DNA of 64,000 nucleotides from Flavobacterium luteum (GTDB lineage: Bacteria; Bacteroidota; Bacteroidia; Flavobacteriales; Flavobacteriaceae), in NCBI RefSeq assembly GCF_008806775.1, contig NZ_WAEM01000009.1, positions 1 through 64,000 of the forward strand. Reading direction: 5' to 3'. The notes beneath the pieces were generated by a model. That model was not told where the DNA came from. It worked only from the letters and a program-made list of their open reading frames with translations, and did not search any database. The first letter of the stretch is position 1. Each line of letters opens with the position of its first letter. Shown in pieces: positions 56,892 through 64,000 of the stretch. The translations under genes were made by a program, and so were the position numbers.

Positions 56892-57188
56892 TTATAGGGA
56901 AACAATACCTTTTATAGTAGATACTTCTTGGTATTTATCGATTACTTCTTGAGAATTATTTACTGTAACATCTATAGACACACTAGTAAATTTTCCAGTT
57001 TTAGATTTGGTTGTTTTTATTATTGCTCCCATACAATTAAATGCTTCCTCTACACGAATTACATTATCATCGACTGATGGAACAATAAACTTAAACAAAT
57101 ATTCTGCTGGCCAAGTATTGCTCATATCTAACTCTACTTTTAACCTTTCATAGAACTCAGCTACTTCTTTTTCTTTCTCGTTGTCCAT
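56892..57188 (-). CDS. DUF493 family protein (YbeD-like)
   Basis: 98 residues from ATG 57188 (MDNEKEKEVAEF); an in-frame upstream ATG at 57224 adds a hydrophobic, unlikely leader. The ferredoxin-like ACT-type fold is suggested by WPAEYLFKFIVP, then GKFTSVSIDVTVNN. YbeD in E. coli is a small protein of uncertain, possibly lipoate-linked regulatory role. It begins the operon running through DUF4290 and murA. Confidence 0.85.
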   Translation of the reverse strand: MDNEKEKEVAEFYERLKVELDMSNTWPAEYLFKFIVPSVDDNVIRVEEAFNCMGAIIKTTKSKTGKFTSVSIDVTVNNSQEVIDKYQEVSTIKGIVSL

Positions 57189-57312
57189 TGTTAAACTAAA
57201 ATAAAAGCAAATATACAGTTTCAAATGAGAATTATGAATGATGTATTATGAATTTTTGGTAAATACTAAATTTTTAACTGCATTCATTTTTTTAAATACC
57301 AATTAGTTTAAG

Positions 57313-57320
57313 TAAGTTTG
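57313..57320 (+). promoter_or_regulatory. Candidate -7 promoter element
   Basis: TAAGTTTG matches TAnnTTTG exactly, 18 bp before the GTG start of the ATPase gene. No clear -33 TTG is seen at the usual distance, so the leader would be very short. Confidence 0.4.
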
Positions 57321-57337
57321 CTCCTTATTTTTATATC

Positions 57338-57904
57338 GTGCGCAAAGAAATCATAGTTATTATAGGCGGACCAGGAACTGGAAAAACCACTATCATAGAT
57401 GCATTAATAGCAAAAGGGTACTGTTGCTATCCTGAAATTTCTCGCGAAGTTACCTTAGAAGCAAAAAAACAAGGAATTGAACAGTTGTTTCTTGAAAATC
57501 CTTTACTTTTTAGCGAATTGCTTTTAGAAGGAAGAAAAAAACAATATAAAAACGCTCAAAACGAACCTCATGAAATTGTTTTTCTTGACAGAGGCATTCC
57601 TGATGTATTAGCATATATGCACTACATTGGCGATAGTTATCCTGCTTTTTTTGATGCCGCTTGCAAAGAACATATTTATTCAAAAATTTTCATTCTTCCT
57701 CCTTGGGAAGAAATATACGAAAGTGACGATGCACGTTATGAAAATTATGAACAAGCCAAACTCATATACAGCCATCTTACTGAAACCTACAAGAATTATG
57801 GCTACGAACTCATAGAAGTTCCTAAAGATAGTGTTAATAATCGAATTTTTTTTATCTTAGATAAAGTTTCTAATTCCAATCAAATTAGATTAGATTTTAA
57901 TTAA
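57338..57904 (+). CDS. AAA-family ATPase/kinase-like P-loop protein
   Basis: 188 residues starting at GTG 57338. P-loop GGPGTGKTTI (about 9-18), CCYPEISREV (about 28-37) and DRGIPDVLAYMHYIG (about 89-103), the pattern of the AAA_28/NadR-like P-loop kinase family. It may phosphorylate a small substrate (nucleotide or cofactor precursor), but no specific substrate residue is recognised. It is followed 48 bp later by recQ on the same strand. Confidence 0.8.
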   Translation: MRKEIIVIIGGPGTGKTTIIDALIAKGYCCYPEISREVTLEAKKQGIEQLFLENPLLFSELLLEGRKKQYKNAQNEPHEIVFLDRGIPDVLAYMHYIGDSYPAFFDAACKEHIYSKIFILPPWEEIYESDDARYENYEQAKLIYSHLTETYKNYGYELIEVPKDSVNNRIFFILDKVSNSNQIRLDFN

Positions 57905-57952
57905 ATCGGATTCTCATTTTTTAGTTAAATAGCAGAAATTAATCTGAAATCT

Positions 57953-59848
57953 ATGCAAACAGCGCTTCAAATTCTTCAAAAATATTGGAAACATGACGCT
58001 TTTAGATCGTTACAAAACGAAATAATTGATGCAGTTTTAAATGGAAAAGACACATTTGCTTTAATGCCAACTGGAGGAGGAAAATCGATTTGTTTTCAAA
58101 TACCTGGCATGATGAAAGAGGGGATTTGTTTAGTAATATCACCACTAGTTGCTTTAATGAAAGATCAGGTTGCCAATTTGCAAAAAAAAGACATAAAAGC
58201 AATTGCATTAACTGGTGGCATAAAATCAGAAGAAATGATTGATCTTTTAGACAATTGCGAATTCGGAAATTATAAATTTTTATACCTATCGCCTGAGCGT
58301 TTGCAATCGGATTGGATTTTAGAGCGTCTAAAAAATCTTCCTATAAATCTAATTGCTATTGATGAAGCGCATTGTGTATCGCAATGGGGTCACGATTTTC
58401 GTCCAGCTTATTTAAAAATTGCAGAACTGAAACCTCATTTTCCAAAAGTTCCTTTTTTAGCTTTGACTGCTACGGCAACTCCTAAAGTTAAGGAAGATAT
58501 TATAGCTGAATTAAACTTACTAAACCCTCAAATTTTTCAAAAATCATTTGCTCGTGAAAATATTGCCTATATGGTTTTTGAGGTTGAAGATAAATTATTT
58601 CGTATCGAACAAATTTTGAGAAAAAATCCGCAACCTTCCATTATATATGTACGAAACAGAAAATCATGTTTGGAGGTTTCTTCTCAGTTACAATCTTTAG
58701 GCATTAAGTCAACCTATTATCACGGTGGTCTTTCACCTAAAGAAAAAGATAAAAATATGCAATTGTGGATGCGCGAAGAAGTTCAAGTTATTGTTGCAAC
58801 AAATGCTTTTGGGATGGGAATTGACAAAGCCAATGTAAAAACGGTAATTCACATTCAACTCCCAGAGAATTTAGAAAATTATTATCAAGAAGCAGGTCGT
58901 TGTGGTCGAGATGGCGAAAAAGCATTTTCTGTAATACTAACAAGCCCTTCAGATATCGTTCAGGCTGAAAGTCAGTTTATTGCTGTACTTCCAGACAAAT
59001 CGTTTTTAAATACTATGTATGTGAAACTGTGTAATTATTTTCAAATTGCTTACGGAGAAGGCATTAACGAACAGTTTTCTTTCAACTTGAATCATTTTTG
59101 TTTAAAATATGGATTTCCTATTTTAAAAACCTACAATGCGATGCAATTTTTAGACAGGCAAGGAATTATTAGTTTATCACAAGAATTTACAGAAAAAATT
59201 ACGCTTCAATTTCTTATCTCGTCTAAAGAAGTAATTCGATATGTAAGTTTAAATCCCAATGACGAATCCATAATCTTAAACATTTTACGAACATATCCAG
59301 GGGTTTATGACATGCAAACCTCTTTTAATTTACAATTGATTGCAAAAAAATCAAATCATTCAGAAAACGAAGTCCTAGCTGTTTTACACAAACTAAAAGA
59401 AAAAGAAATTATAGACTACCATTCCAGAAATAATGATGCCACATTAATTTTCAATGAAGTGCGTGAAGATGAAAGGACTATCAACAGAGTTTCAAAATAT
59501 TTAGAACGCCAAAACAATTTAAAAAAAGAACAACTTGACGCCGTTCTTCATTATATTCAAGAAAAAAGCGTTTGTAGAAGCAAATTAATTTTGAACTATT
59601 TTGGAGAAAAAACAGATTCAGTTTGTGGGGTCTGTTCCTACTGTATTTCTAAAAACAGTAAAAAAAGGAATACCACAACTACTACAGAGGCAATTATTAT
59701 ACTTTTAAACAAAGGGGATTTAAATTCTAGAGAAATTGAAATTAAATTAAAATACAATGCTGAGGATATTATCTTTGCGCTGCAACAATTATTAGATAAT
59801 GACACTATAATGGTAAAACCAAATAATAAATACTCAATAAAATTATAA
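57953..59848 (+). CDS. recQ: RecQ-family ATP-dependent DNA helicase
   Basis: 631 residues. Walker A MPTGGGKSICFQ (about 38-49), DEAHCVSQWGHDFRPAY (about 137-153), motif VI EAGRCGRDGE, and an RQC-zinc cluster with Cys in CRSKLILNYF and CGVCSYC. It unwinds DNA 3'-to-5' in repair and replication-fork processing. It is shorter than the ~700-residue paralogue typical of flavobacteria and seems to lack a full HRDC domain. Its stop overlaps the fmt start by one base (TAATG). Confidence 0.93.
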   Translation: MQTALQILQKYWKHDAFRSLQNEIIDAVLNGKDTFALMPTGGGKSICFQIPGMMKEGICLVISPLVALMKDQVANLQKKDIKAIALTGGIKSEEMIDLLDNCEFGNYKFLYLSPERLQSDWILERLKNLPINLIAIDEAHCVSQWGHDFRPAYLKIAELKPHFPKVPFLALTATATPKVKEDIIAELNLLNPQIFQKSFARENIAYMVFEVEDKLFRIEQILRKNPQPSIIYVRNRKSCLEVSSQLQSLGIKSTYYHGGLSPKEKDKNMQLWMREEVQVIVATNAFGMGIDKANVKTVIHIQLPENLENYYQEAGRCGRDGEKAFSVILTSPSDIVQAESQFIAVLPDKSFLNTMYVKLCNYFQIAYGEGINEQFSFNLNHFCLKYGFPILKTYNAMQFLDRQGIISLSQEFTEKITLQFLISSKEVIRYVSLNPNDESIILNILRTYPGVYDMQTSFNLQLIAKKSNHSENEVLAVLHKLKEKEIIDYHSRNNDATLIFNEVREDERTINRVSKYLERQNNLKKEQLDAVLHYIQEKSVCRSKLILNYFGEKTDSVCGVCSYCISKNSKKRNTTTTTEAIIILLNKGDLNSREIEIKLKYNAEDIIFALQQLLDNDTIMVKPNNKYSIKL

Positions 59849-60795
59849 TGGAAAAACTACGAATTGTATTTATGGGAACACCAGAATTTGCAGTTGGAAT
59901 TCTTGATACAATACTAAAAAACAACTATAGCGTAGTTGGGGTAATTACTGCCGCCGATAAACCTGCAGGACGTGGACAAAAAATAAAATATTCGGCAGTT
60001 AAAGAATATGCACTAACTAATAACTTACGTTTATTACAACCTACAAACTTAAAAGACGAAAATTTTATAGAAGAATTAAAATCGCTAAATGCAAATTTGC
60101 AAGTTGTTGTGGCTTTTAGAATGTTGCCAAAAGTAGTTTGGGAAATGCCACAATTAGGCACCTTTAATCTTCATGCTTCACTCCTTCCTAATTATCGTGG
60201 AGCTGCTCCCATAAATTGGGCTATAATTAATGGTGAAACCAAAACTGGGGTAACCACTTTTTTTATAGACGATAAAATAGATACTGGCGCTATGATTTTA
60301 AGTAATGCAATTGAGATTTCGGAAAATGAAAATGCAGGACACTTACATGACAGATTGATGCAATTGGGAAGTAAAACCGTTGTTGAGACACTAGCTTTAA
60401 TTGAAAAAGGAAATGTGGTTACTACAATTCAAAAAGAAAATCAAGAAATTAAAACAGCTTACAAGCTAGATAAAGACAATTGCAAAATTAATTGGACAAA
60501 ATCTGGAACTGAAATTCACAATCTTATTAGAGGACTTTCGCCATATCCAACAGCATGGTGCATTTTTAAAGACGATAGTCAAGAGTGGAATGTGAAAATT
60601 TATGAAGCTCTATTTAATAAAGCTGAACATTCAGAAAGTATAGGTAAAATAATATCTAATAAAAAAGAATTAAAAGTAGCTGTATCTGGTGGATTTATAA
60701 ATATTCTTCGTCTTCAATTTCCGGGAAAGAAAAAAATGGCCACTCAAGAATTACTAAACGGAATAACCATTACAGCAAACACAAACGTTTGTTAG
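59848..60795 (+). CDS. fmt: Methionyl-tRNA formyltransferase
   Basis: 315 residues, normal length. RIVFMGTPEFAV (about 4-15), ITAADKPAGRGQ and the catalytic LHASLLPNYRGAAPINWAI (Asn/His/Asp triad region), DTGAM, plus a C-terminal OB-like domain (TAYKLDKDNCKINW, then IRGLSPYPTAW). It formylates initiator Met-tRNA with 10-formyl-THF. It is translationally coupled to recQ; def is not adjacent in this window. Confidence 0.96.
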   Translation: MEKLRIVFMGTPEFAVGILDTILKNNYSVVGVITAADKPAGRGQKIKYSAVKEYALTNNLRLLQPTNLKDENFIEELKSLNANLQVVVAFRMLPKVVWEMPQLGTFNLHASLLPNYRGAAPINWAIINGETKTGVTTFFIDDKIDTGAMILSNAIEISENENAGHLHDRLMQLGSKTVVETLALIEKGNVVTTIQKENQEIKTAYKLDKDNCKINWTKSGTEIHNLIRGLSPYPTAWCIFKDDSQEWNVKIYEALFNKAEHSESIGKIISNKKELKVAVSGGFINILRLQFPGKKKMATQELLNGITITANTNVC

Positions 60796-60843
60796 GTTCC
60801 GAAAACACTGAAACAGACTAATTTTCGACAAAAACAAGTCTCT

Positions 60844-60872
60844 TTATCAACAAATGTTTCGAGTTATCAACA
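60844..60872. other. Pair of DnaA-box-like nonamers
   Basis: TTATCAACA at 60844-60852 and 60864-60872, direct orientation, 20 bp apart; each differs by one base from the TTATCCACA consensus. They lie just upstream of the HU promoter. Function is speculative. Confidence 0.35.
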
Positions 60873-60898
60873 AATCAGCTAAAAACAAGCAAAAACGC

Positions 60899-60928
60899 TT
60901 GTACGGTAAGGAATTCCTACTAAATTTG
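60899..60928 (+). promoter_or_regulatory. Bacteroidota-type promoter for HU
   Basis: TTG (60899-60901), 19-bp spacer, TAAATTTG (60921-60928, exact TAnnTTTG). The predicted start gives a leader of about 40 nt before ATG 60973. Confidence 0.75.
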
Positions 60929-60972
60929 TTATAAGTAACAAAATGTTTAACCAACAATTAATAATTATTATT

Positions 60973-61245
60973 ATGAATAAATCAGAATTAATCGATGCTA
61001 TTGCTGCAGATGCAGGAATCACAAAAGCTGCCGCAAAATTAGCTTTAGAATCATTTTTAGGTAATGTAGGTGCTACTTTGAAAAAAGGTGGTAGAGTTTC
61101 TTTAGTAGGTTTTGGATCTTGGTCTGTTTCTAACAGAGCTGCTAGAGACGGAAGAAATCCTCAAACAGGAAAAACAATTCAAATTGCTGCTAAAAATGTA
61201 GTAAAATTTAAAGCTGGTGCAGAATTAGAAGGTTCAGTAAACTAG
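60973..61245 (+). CDS. hup: HU-family DNA-binding protein
   Basis: 90 residues from ATG 60973, the canonical HU length; an in-frame ATG at 60943 would add an atypical hydrophobic leader. MNKSELIDAIAADAGITKA forms the dimerisation helices; GRVSLVGFGSWSV and the beta-arm with RDGRNPQTGKTI insert into DNA. A nucleoid protein that bends DNA. It has its own promoter and a strong terminator, so it is expressed alone. Confidence 0.97.
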   Translation: MNKSELIDAIAADAGITKAAAKLALESFLGNVGATLKKGGRVSLVGFGSWSVSNRAARDGRNPQTGKTIQIAAKNVVKFKAGAELEGSVN

Positions 61246-61305
61246 TATACATTTTGACTAGTCCTAAATAATCGATACAGATTATTAGACAAAAATAGAT
61301 AAATT

Positions 61306-61341
61306 AAACAGCATCAAAAAACGTTTTTTGATGCTGTTTTT
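61306..61341 (+). terminator. Terminator after HU
   Basis: A perfect palindrome of 34 bp (61306-61339; arms AAACAGCATCAAAAAAC and GTTTTTTGATGCTGTTT) followed by T's, about 60 bp after the HU stop. The decayed transposase gene ends only a few bases beyond. Confidence 0.9.
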
Positions 61342-61345
61342 AGTT

Positions 61346-62172
61346 TTACAGGTTTTTCATTTTGATTTTACTTTGTTGGTGCATTTGATTTGGTGTTCGC
61401 ATATTGTTGGATAAATGATGCCTTTTTTCATTATAAACACCTACGGTTTCTTTTATTATTTGTTTCATTATAGGCAAGTCTTAATTGTATTTGTCAATAT
61501 AGAATTCTTGCTTTAATATACCATTTATTCTTTCTGCTAAAGCATTTTCATATGGATCCGAGTTTTGTGTCATAGTGGGTTGGATTTGATTTTTAGTTAG
61601 TATTTTTTGATACTCATTAACACAATATTGTAATCCTCTATCCTAATGATGTATCAATAGCATTTCTTTATTTTTCCTTTGTTTTATAGCTATGCGTAAT
61701 ACAACCAAACTACTTTCTGTGTTTAAATTATTTGATACATTATAACCCATTATTTTTTTAGAATAAGCATCAGTTATTAAACTTAAATAACAAAGTTTTT
61801 CTCTTTTCCAAATAAAAGTAATGTCTGACACCCAAACTTGTTCTGGCTTGTTTATTTGTAAATCCAGCAACTGATTTTTATACTTTCTAAAGCGGTGATG
61901 GGAGTTTGTAGTAGTATGATAAGAACGTTTTGGTAGTATTAACAAATGATTGGCTCTAAGAATATCGATAAATCTATCTCTTCCATTTTTAGTGTTTTTA
62001 AATCTTGATTTAATAAATAATATAACTTTTTCGAGCCAATTCTAGGCATTTGTGTCCTGATTTCTAAAACCATAGTCACTACCAATTGTGCTTTATCTTG
62101 CTTGATAATGAGGCGTTTTATTTTTCGATAATAAACCTGTCTTTCTATCCCGAACAAAGTACAGGCAAACAT
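61346..62172 (-). pseudogene. IS3-family orfB (DDE integrase), inactivated
   Basis: Starts at ATG 62172 (MFACTLFGIERQVYYRKIKR) with the HTH_21-like GSKKLYYLLNQ. A frameshift near 61945-61975 links to RDRFIDILRANHLLILPKRS. The DDE core is visible as VSDITFIWKR (first Asp), HH-stop-DRGLQYC (second Asp, with TAG replacing the usual Ser codon) and NALAERINGILKQEF (Glu). A further TAA interrupts YIDKYN-stop-DLP. It ends at TAA 61346-61348 after KIKMKNL. Confidence 0.85.
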
Positions 62173-62605
62173 TACTGTTTGTTTTTGTTGTTCTTAAAAT
62201 TGGTCGATTGTTTGGGTGATGAGTTTTTTCGGATATCGATTTGATATTCTTTTTCTGCAATATCAATCATCATATCAAAAATGATGGCTTTCTTATCAGC
62301 AACAAAAGCTTGTTGTTCTAAAAATGCTTTTTGTTTTTCTAATAACTTAACTTGAGCTTCAAGTTCCATTATTTTTTGTTCTGGAGATTTCTGCATATTC
62401 GATCGGGTATGATTTTCCCAATCAAAATTACCAAATTTTCGAAGCCAACCAACAATAGTGGAACGAGATTGAATCCCATATTTCGACAAGATTCATAAAT
62501 AGAGATAGTTCCTTGCTAAATTTCTTGAACAATTTGTAATTTGAAAGACATTGGGTAGTCTTTTTGGGTGCGCTTTACATAGCGACTTTCTTGGTTGTTA
62601 TCCAT
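62172..62605 (-). pseudogene. IS3-family orfA (HTH transposase subunit), inactivated
   Basis: From ATG 62605 it reads MDNNQESRYVKRTQKDYPM and onward, then meets TAG at codon 30. A one-base deletion shortly after (ESCRNMG instead of ESCRKYG) shifts the frame, which continues as KYGIQSRSTIVGWLRKFG, then a leucine-zipper-like stretch (MELEAQVKLLEKQKAFLEQQ). It ends at TAA 62172-62174, overlapping the orfB ATG as TAATG. Confidence 0.85.
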
Positions 62606-62689
62606 AACGATGAATTTTGTGTGTCGCTATTTCAGGATAAGACAGATTTAAAAACAAAGACACAATCAAATAAAACTGAGTCTTTGTTT

Positions 62690-63646
62690 CTAAAAAACTT
62701 TACCAGCTATTTTTCTAATATTTTCTGATTTCCCCATTGAGTAATAATGTAAAACTGGAACTCCTGCGGCTTTTAATTCTAGTGATTGCTGAATAGCCCA
62801 CTCAATTCCCACTTCTTTTATAGCCGCATTGTTTTTACATTGATCAACAGCATTTATTAAGTCTTCTGGTAAATCTATTCGGAAAATTTGTGGTAAAACC
62901 TGTAAATGTCGTTGTACAGCAATTGGTTTGATACCGGGTATAATTGGTACATTAATTCCTATTTCTCTTGCTTTTTTTACAAACTCAAAAAATTTAGTAT
63001 TATCAAAAAACATTTGTGTAACCACATAATCTGCTCCAGCATCTACTTTCTCTTTTAGTCGTTTTAAATCAGAAATTAAAGATGGTGACTCTAAATGCTT
63101 TTCAGGATAACCAGCAACACCAATACAAAAATCGGCTTTGTTATCTACATCCAATACTTCATGAAGGTATTTCCCTTGATTAAGTTGGTAAATTTGAGTT
63201 ACTAAATCTGTAGCATAATTATTACCGCCTTCTTTAGGCACAAAAGATTGTTCGTCTTTCATAGCATCTCCACGAAGAGCCATAACATTGTCTATTCCTA
63301 AGTAATGACAATCGACTAATAAATATTCTGTTTCTTCTTTTGTAAATCCTCCGCAAAGTACATGAGGAACAGTATCTACATTATATTTATGCTTTATAGA
63401 AGCGCAAATCCCCAATGTTCCAGGACGCATTCTAGTTAGCTTTTTCTCTAACAAACCATTGCCTTTATTTACATAAATATATTCTTCACGAGAAGTCGTT
63501 ACGTCTATAAATGGCGGTTTAAACTCCATTAATGGATCAATATTATCGTACAATTCTTGAATACTTTTCCCTTTTTGAGGTGGAATAATTTCGAAAGAGA
63601 ATAAGGTTTCCCCTTTTGCATTTTCTATATGTTTTGTTACTTTCAT
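62690..63646 (-). CDS. metF: 5,10-methylenetetrahydrofolate reductase
   Basis: 318 residues, slightly longer than E. coli MetF. FEIIPPQKGKS near the start carries the catalytic Glu; DVTTSREEY, LGIDNVMALRGDAM (FAD/folate-binding Asp) and DAGADYVVTQMFFDN follow the TIM-barrel pattern. It reduces methylene-THF to methyl-THF for methionine synthase. It lies directly downstream of metH (same strand, about 70 bp apart), so both form the methyl branch of one-carbon metabolism. Confidence 0.95.
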   Translation of the reverse strand: MKVTKHIENAKGETLFSFEIIPPQKGKSIQELYDNIDPLMEFKPPFIDVTTSREEYIYVNKGNGLLEKKLTRMRPGTLGICASIKHKYNVDTVPHVLCGGFTKEETEYLLVDCHYLGIDNVMALRGDAMKDEQSFVPKEGGNNYATDLVTQIYQLNQGKYLHEVLDVDNKADFCIGVAGYPEKHLESPSLISDLKRLKEKVDAGADYVVTQMFFDNTKFFEFVKKAREIGINVPIIPGIKPIAVQRHLQVLPQIFRIDLPEDLINAVDQCKNNAAIKEVGIEWAIQQSLELKAAGVPVLHYYSMGKSENIRKIAGKVF

Positions 63647-63653
63647 ATTAATA

Positions 63654-63700
63654 GTTATAAGTTATAAGTTATAAGTTATAAGGCTAAAAAAACTTATAAC
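63654..63700. repeat. (GTTATAA)4 repeat with hairpin between metH and metF
   Basis: Four exact copies of GTTATAA (63654-63681), then GG and, after a short A-rich loop, CTTATAAC (63693-63700) complementary to the last GTTATAAG. It is a 7-bp microsatellite that can form a hairpin in the metH-metF transcript. Copy number may vary by slippage. Confidence 0.8.
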
Positions 63701-63719
63701 GTACAACCTACAACAATTT

Positions 63720-64000
63720 TTAATCTGCTATGTTAGGATTCAACCATTTAATGGCCATATCGGTTGAAATATTTCTTCGTTTGGCATAATCAATTACTTG
63801 GTCTTCTTTTATTTTTCCAAGTCCGAAATACTTACTTTCTGGGTTTCCAAAATAGTATCCAGATACAGATGATGCTGGCCACATCGCCATACTTTCGGTT
63901 AAAGTTACACCAATTTCTTTTTCCACATTTAACAATTTCCAAATCGTTGGTTTTTCAAGATGGTCAGGACAAGCTGGATACCCTGGTGCTGGTCGTATTC
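63720..64000 (-). CDS. metH: Methionine synthase, C-terminal activation domain (partial)
   Basis: About 94 codons of the 3' end; the start is beyond the window. [15 protein letters not shown] and [19 protein letters not shown] belong to the AdoMet-binding reactivation domain of B12-dependent MetH, and ADQV-type ending [14 protein letters not shown] follows. MetH methylates homocysteine with methyl-THF from MetF. Whether the protein is full-length or one of the split MetH forms common in Bacteroidota cannot be seen here. An in-frame TTG at 63935 is internal. Confidence 0.93.
   Translation of the reverse strand, partial: IRPAPGYPACPDHLEKPTIWKLLNVEKEIGVTLTESMAMWPASSVSGYYFGNPESKYFGLGKIKEDQVIDYAKRRNISTDMAIKWLNPNIAD

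Larger units (their letters stand above)
61346..62605 (-). mobile_element. Decayed IS3-family insertion sequence
   Basis: Minus-strand orfA and orfB of an IS3-type element, with an HTH, leucine-zipper-like region and DDE integrase recognisable but broken by at least five lesions: a TAG at 62516-62518 and a frameshift in orfA, a frameshift near 61945-61975, a TAG at 61643-61645 and a TAA near 61480 in orfB. Clear terminal inverted repeats were not found; the 3' end abuts the HU terminator. It is therefore a dead copy. It inserted between HU and metF without disrupting either. Confidence 0.88.

Noticed and set aside
60844..60872. Chromosomal origin of replication
   Set aside because: Only two DnaA-like boxes, no AT-rich unwinding cluster with more boxes and no dnaA or dnaN adjacent.

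Overview
The window is AT-rich DNA from a member of the Bacteroidota, most likely a Flavobacterium or close relative. The evidence is: secreted proteins ending in type IX secretion (T9SS) sorting domains, a TonB-dependent receptor with an N-terminal CarboxypepD_reg-like domain, the DUF493-DUF4290-murA gene order, promoters of the Bacteroidota form TTG-N19/20-TAnnTTTG, and general weakness of Shine-Dalgarno sequences. No rRNA, tRNA, CRISPR array or phage structural module was seen. The species assignment is inference.

Region 1 (1-23.6 kb) is an accessory surface-protein island. It holds the 3' part of a repeat-rich protein with a gliding-motility type (type B) sorting domain, a small membrane protein, a 1202-residue and a 3016-residue T9SS type A modular protein, a divergent HU-like DNA-binding protein, and two secreted YadA-head/S74-chaperone proteins that resemble phage tail spikes but have signal peptides. 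Long intergenic regions (0.5-1 kb) separate these genes. Three of them share an upstream module built from a TACAACGTTGTA palindrome and a TGTATAG element, two with an additional pair of CxACAACATT repeats 11 bp apart. A separate array of three GC-rich palindromes, spaced exactly 22 bp apart, lies upstream of the HU-like gene.

Region 2 (23.6-46.9 kb) is mostly envelope and housekeeping: an ABC1/UbiB-like kinase with a TetR-like regulator, an OmpA-type lipoprotein and a lipocalin-like lipoprotein, HtpG, an M28 peptidase, a multi-pass membrane protein with a secreted partner and a deoxynucleoside kinase, two paralogous small lipoproteins (the second frameshifted), a membrane pyrophosphatase with an odd Cys-rich tail next to soluble pyrophosphatase, a DUF5686 outer-membrane protein, pyruvate dehydrogenase E1 beta, and an M23 peptidase - TonB receptor - lipoprotein operon.

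Region 3 (47-61.3 kb) is core genome. It contains a coiled-coil protein and ZapA, a 6S-like RNA and RNase Y on the plus strand. After them come a PAS histidine kinase with overlapping response regulator, a XerC/D recombinase, a porin-like beta-barrel, AroQ, a cation diffusion facilitator, MurA (with Asp in place of the fosfomycin-target Cys), DUF4290, DUF493, an AAA ATPase, RecQ, Fmt and HU.

Region 4 (61.3-64 kb) holds a decayed IS3-family element carrying at least five inactivating lesions, then metF and the 3' end of metH, separated by a (GTTATAA)4 repeat. These two genes form the methyl-folate/methionine branch.

The least explained signals are the shared promoter module of the surface genes, the 22-bp palindrome array, the secreted S74 proteins outside a phage context, and the Cys-rich tail on the pyrophosphatase.
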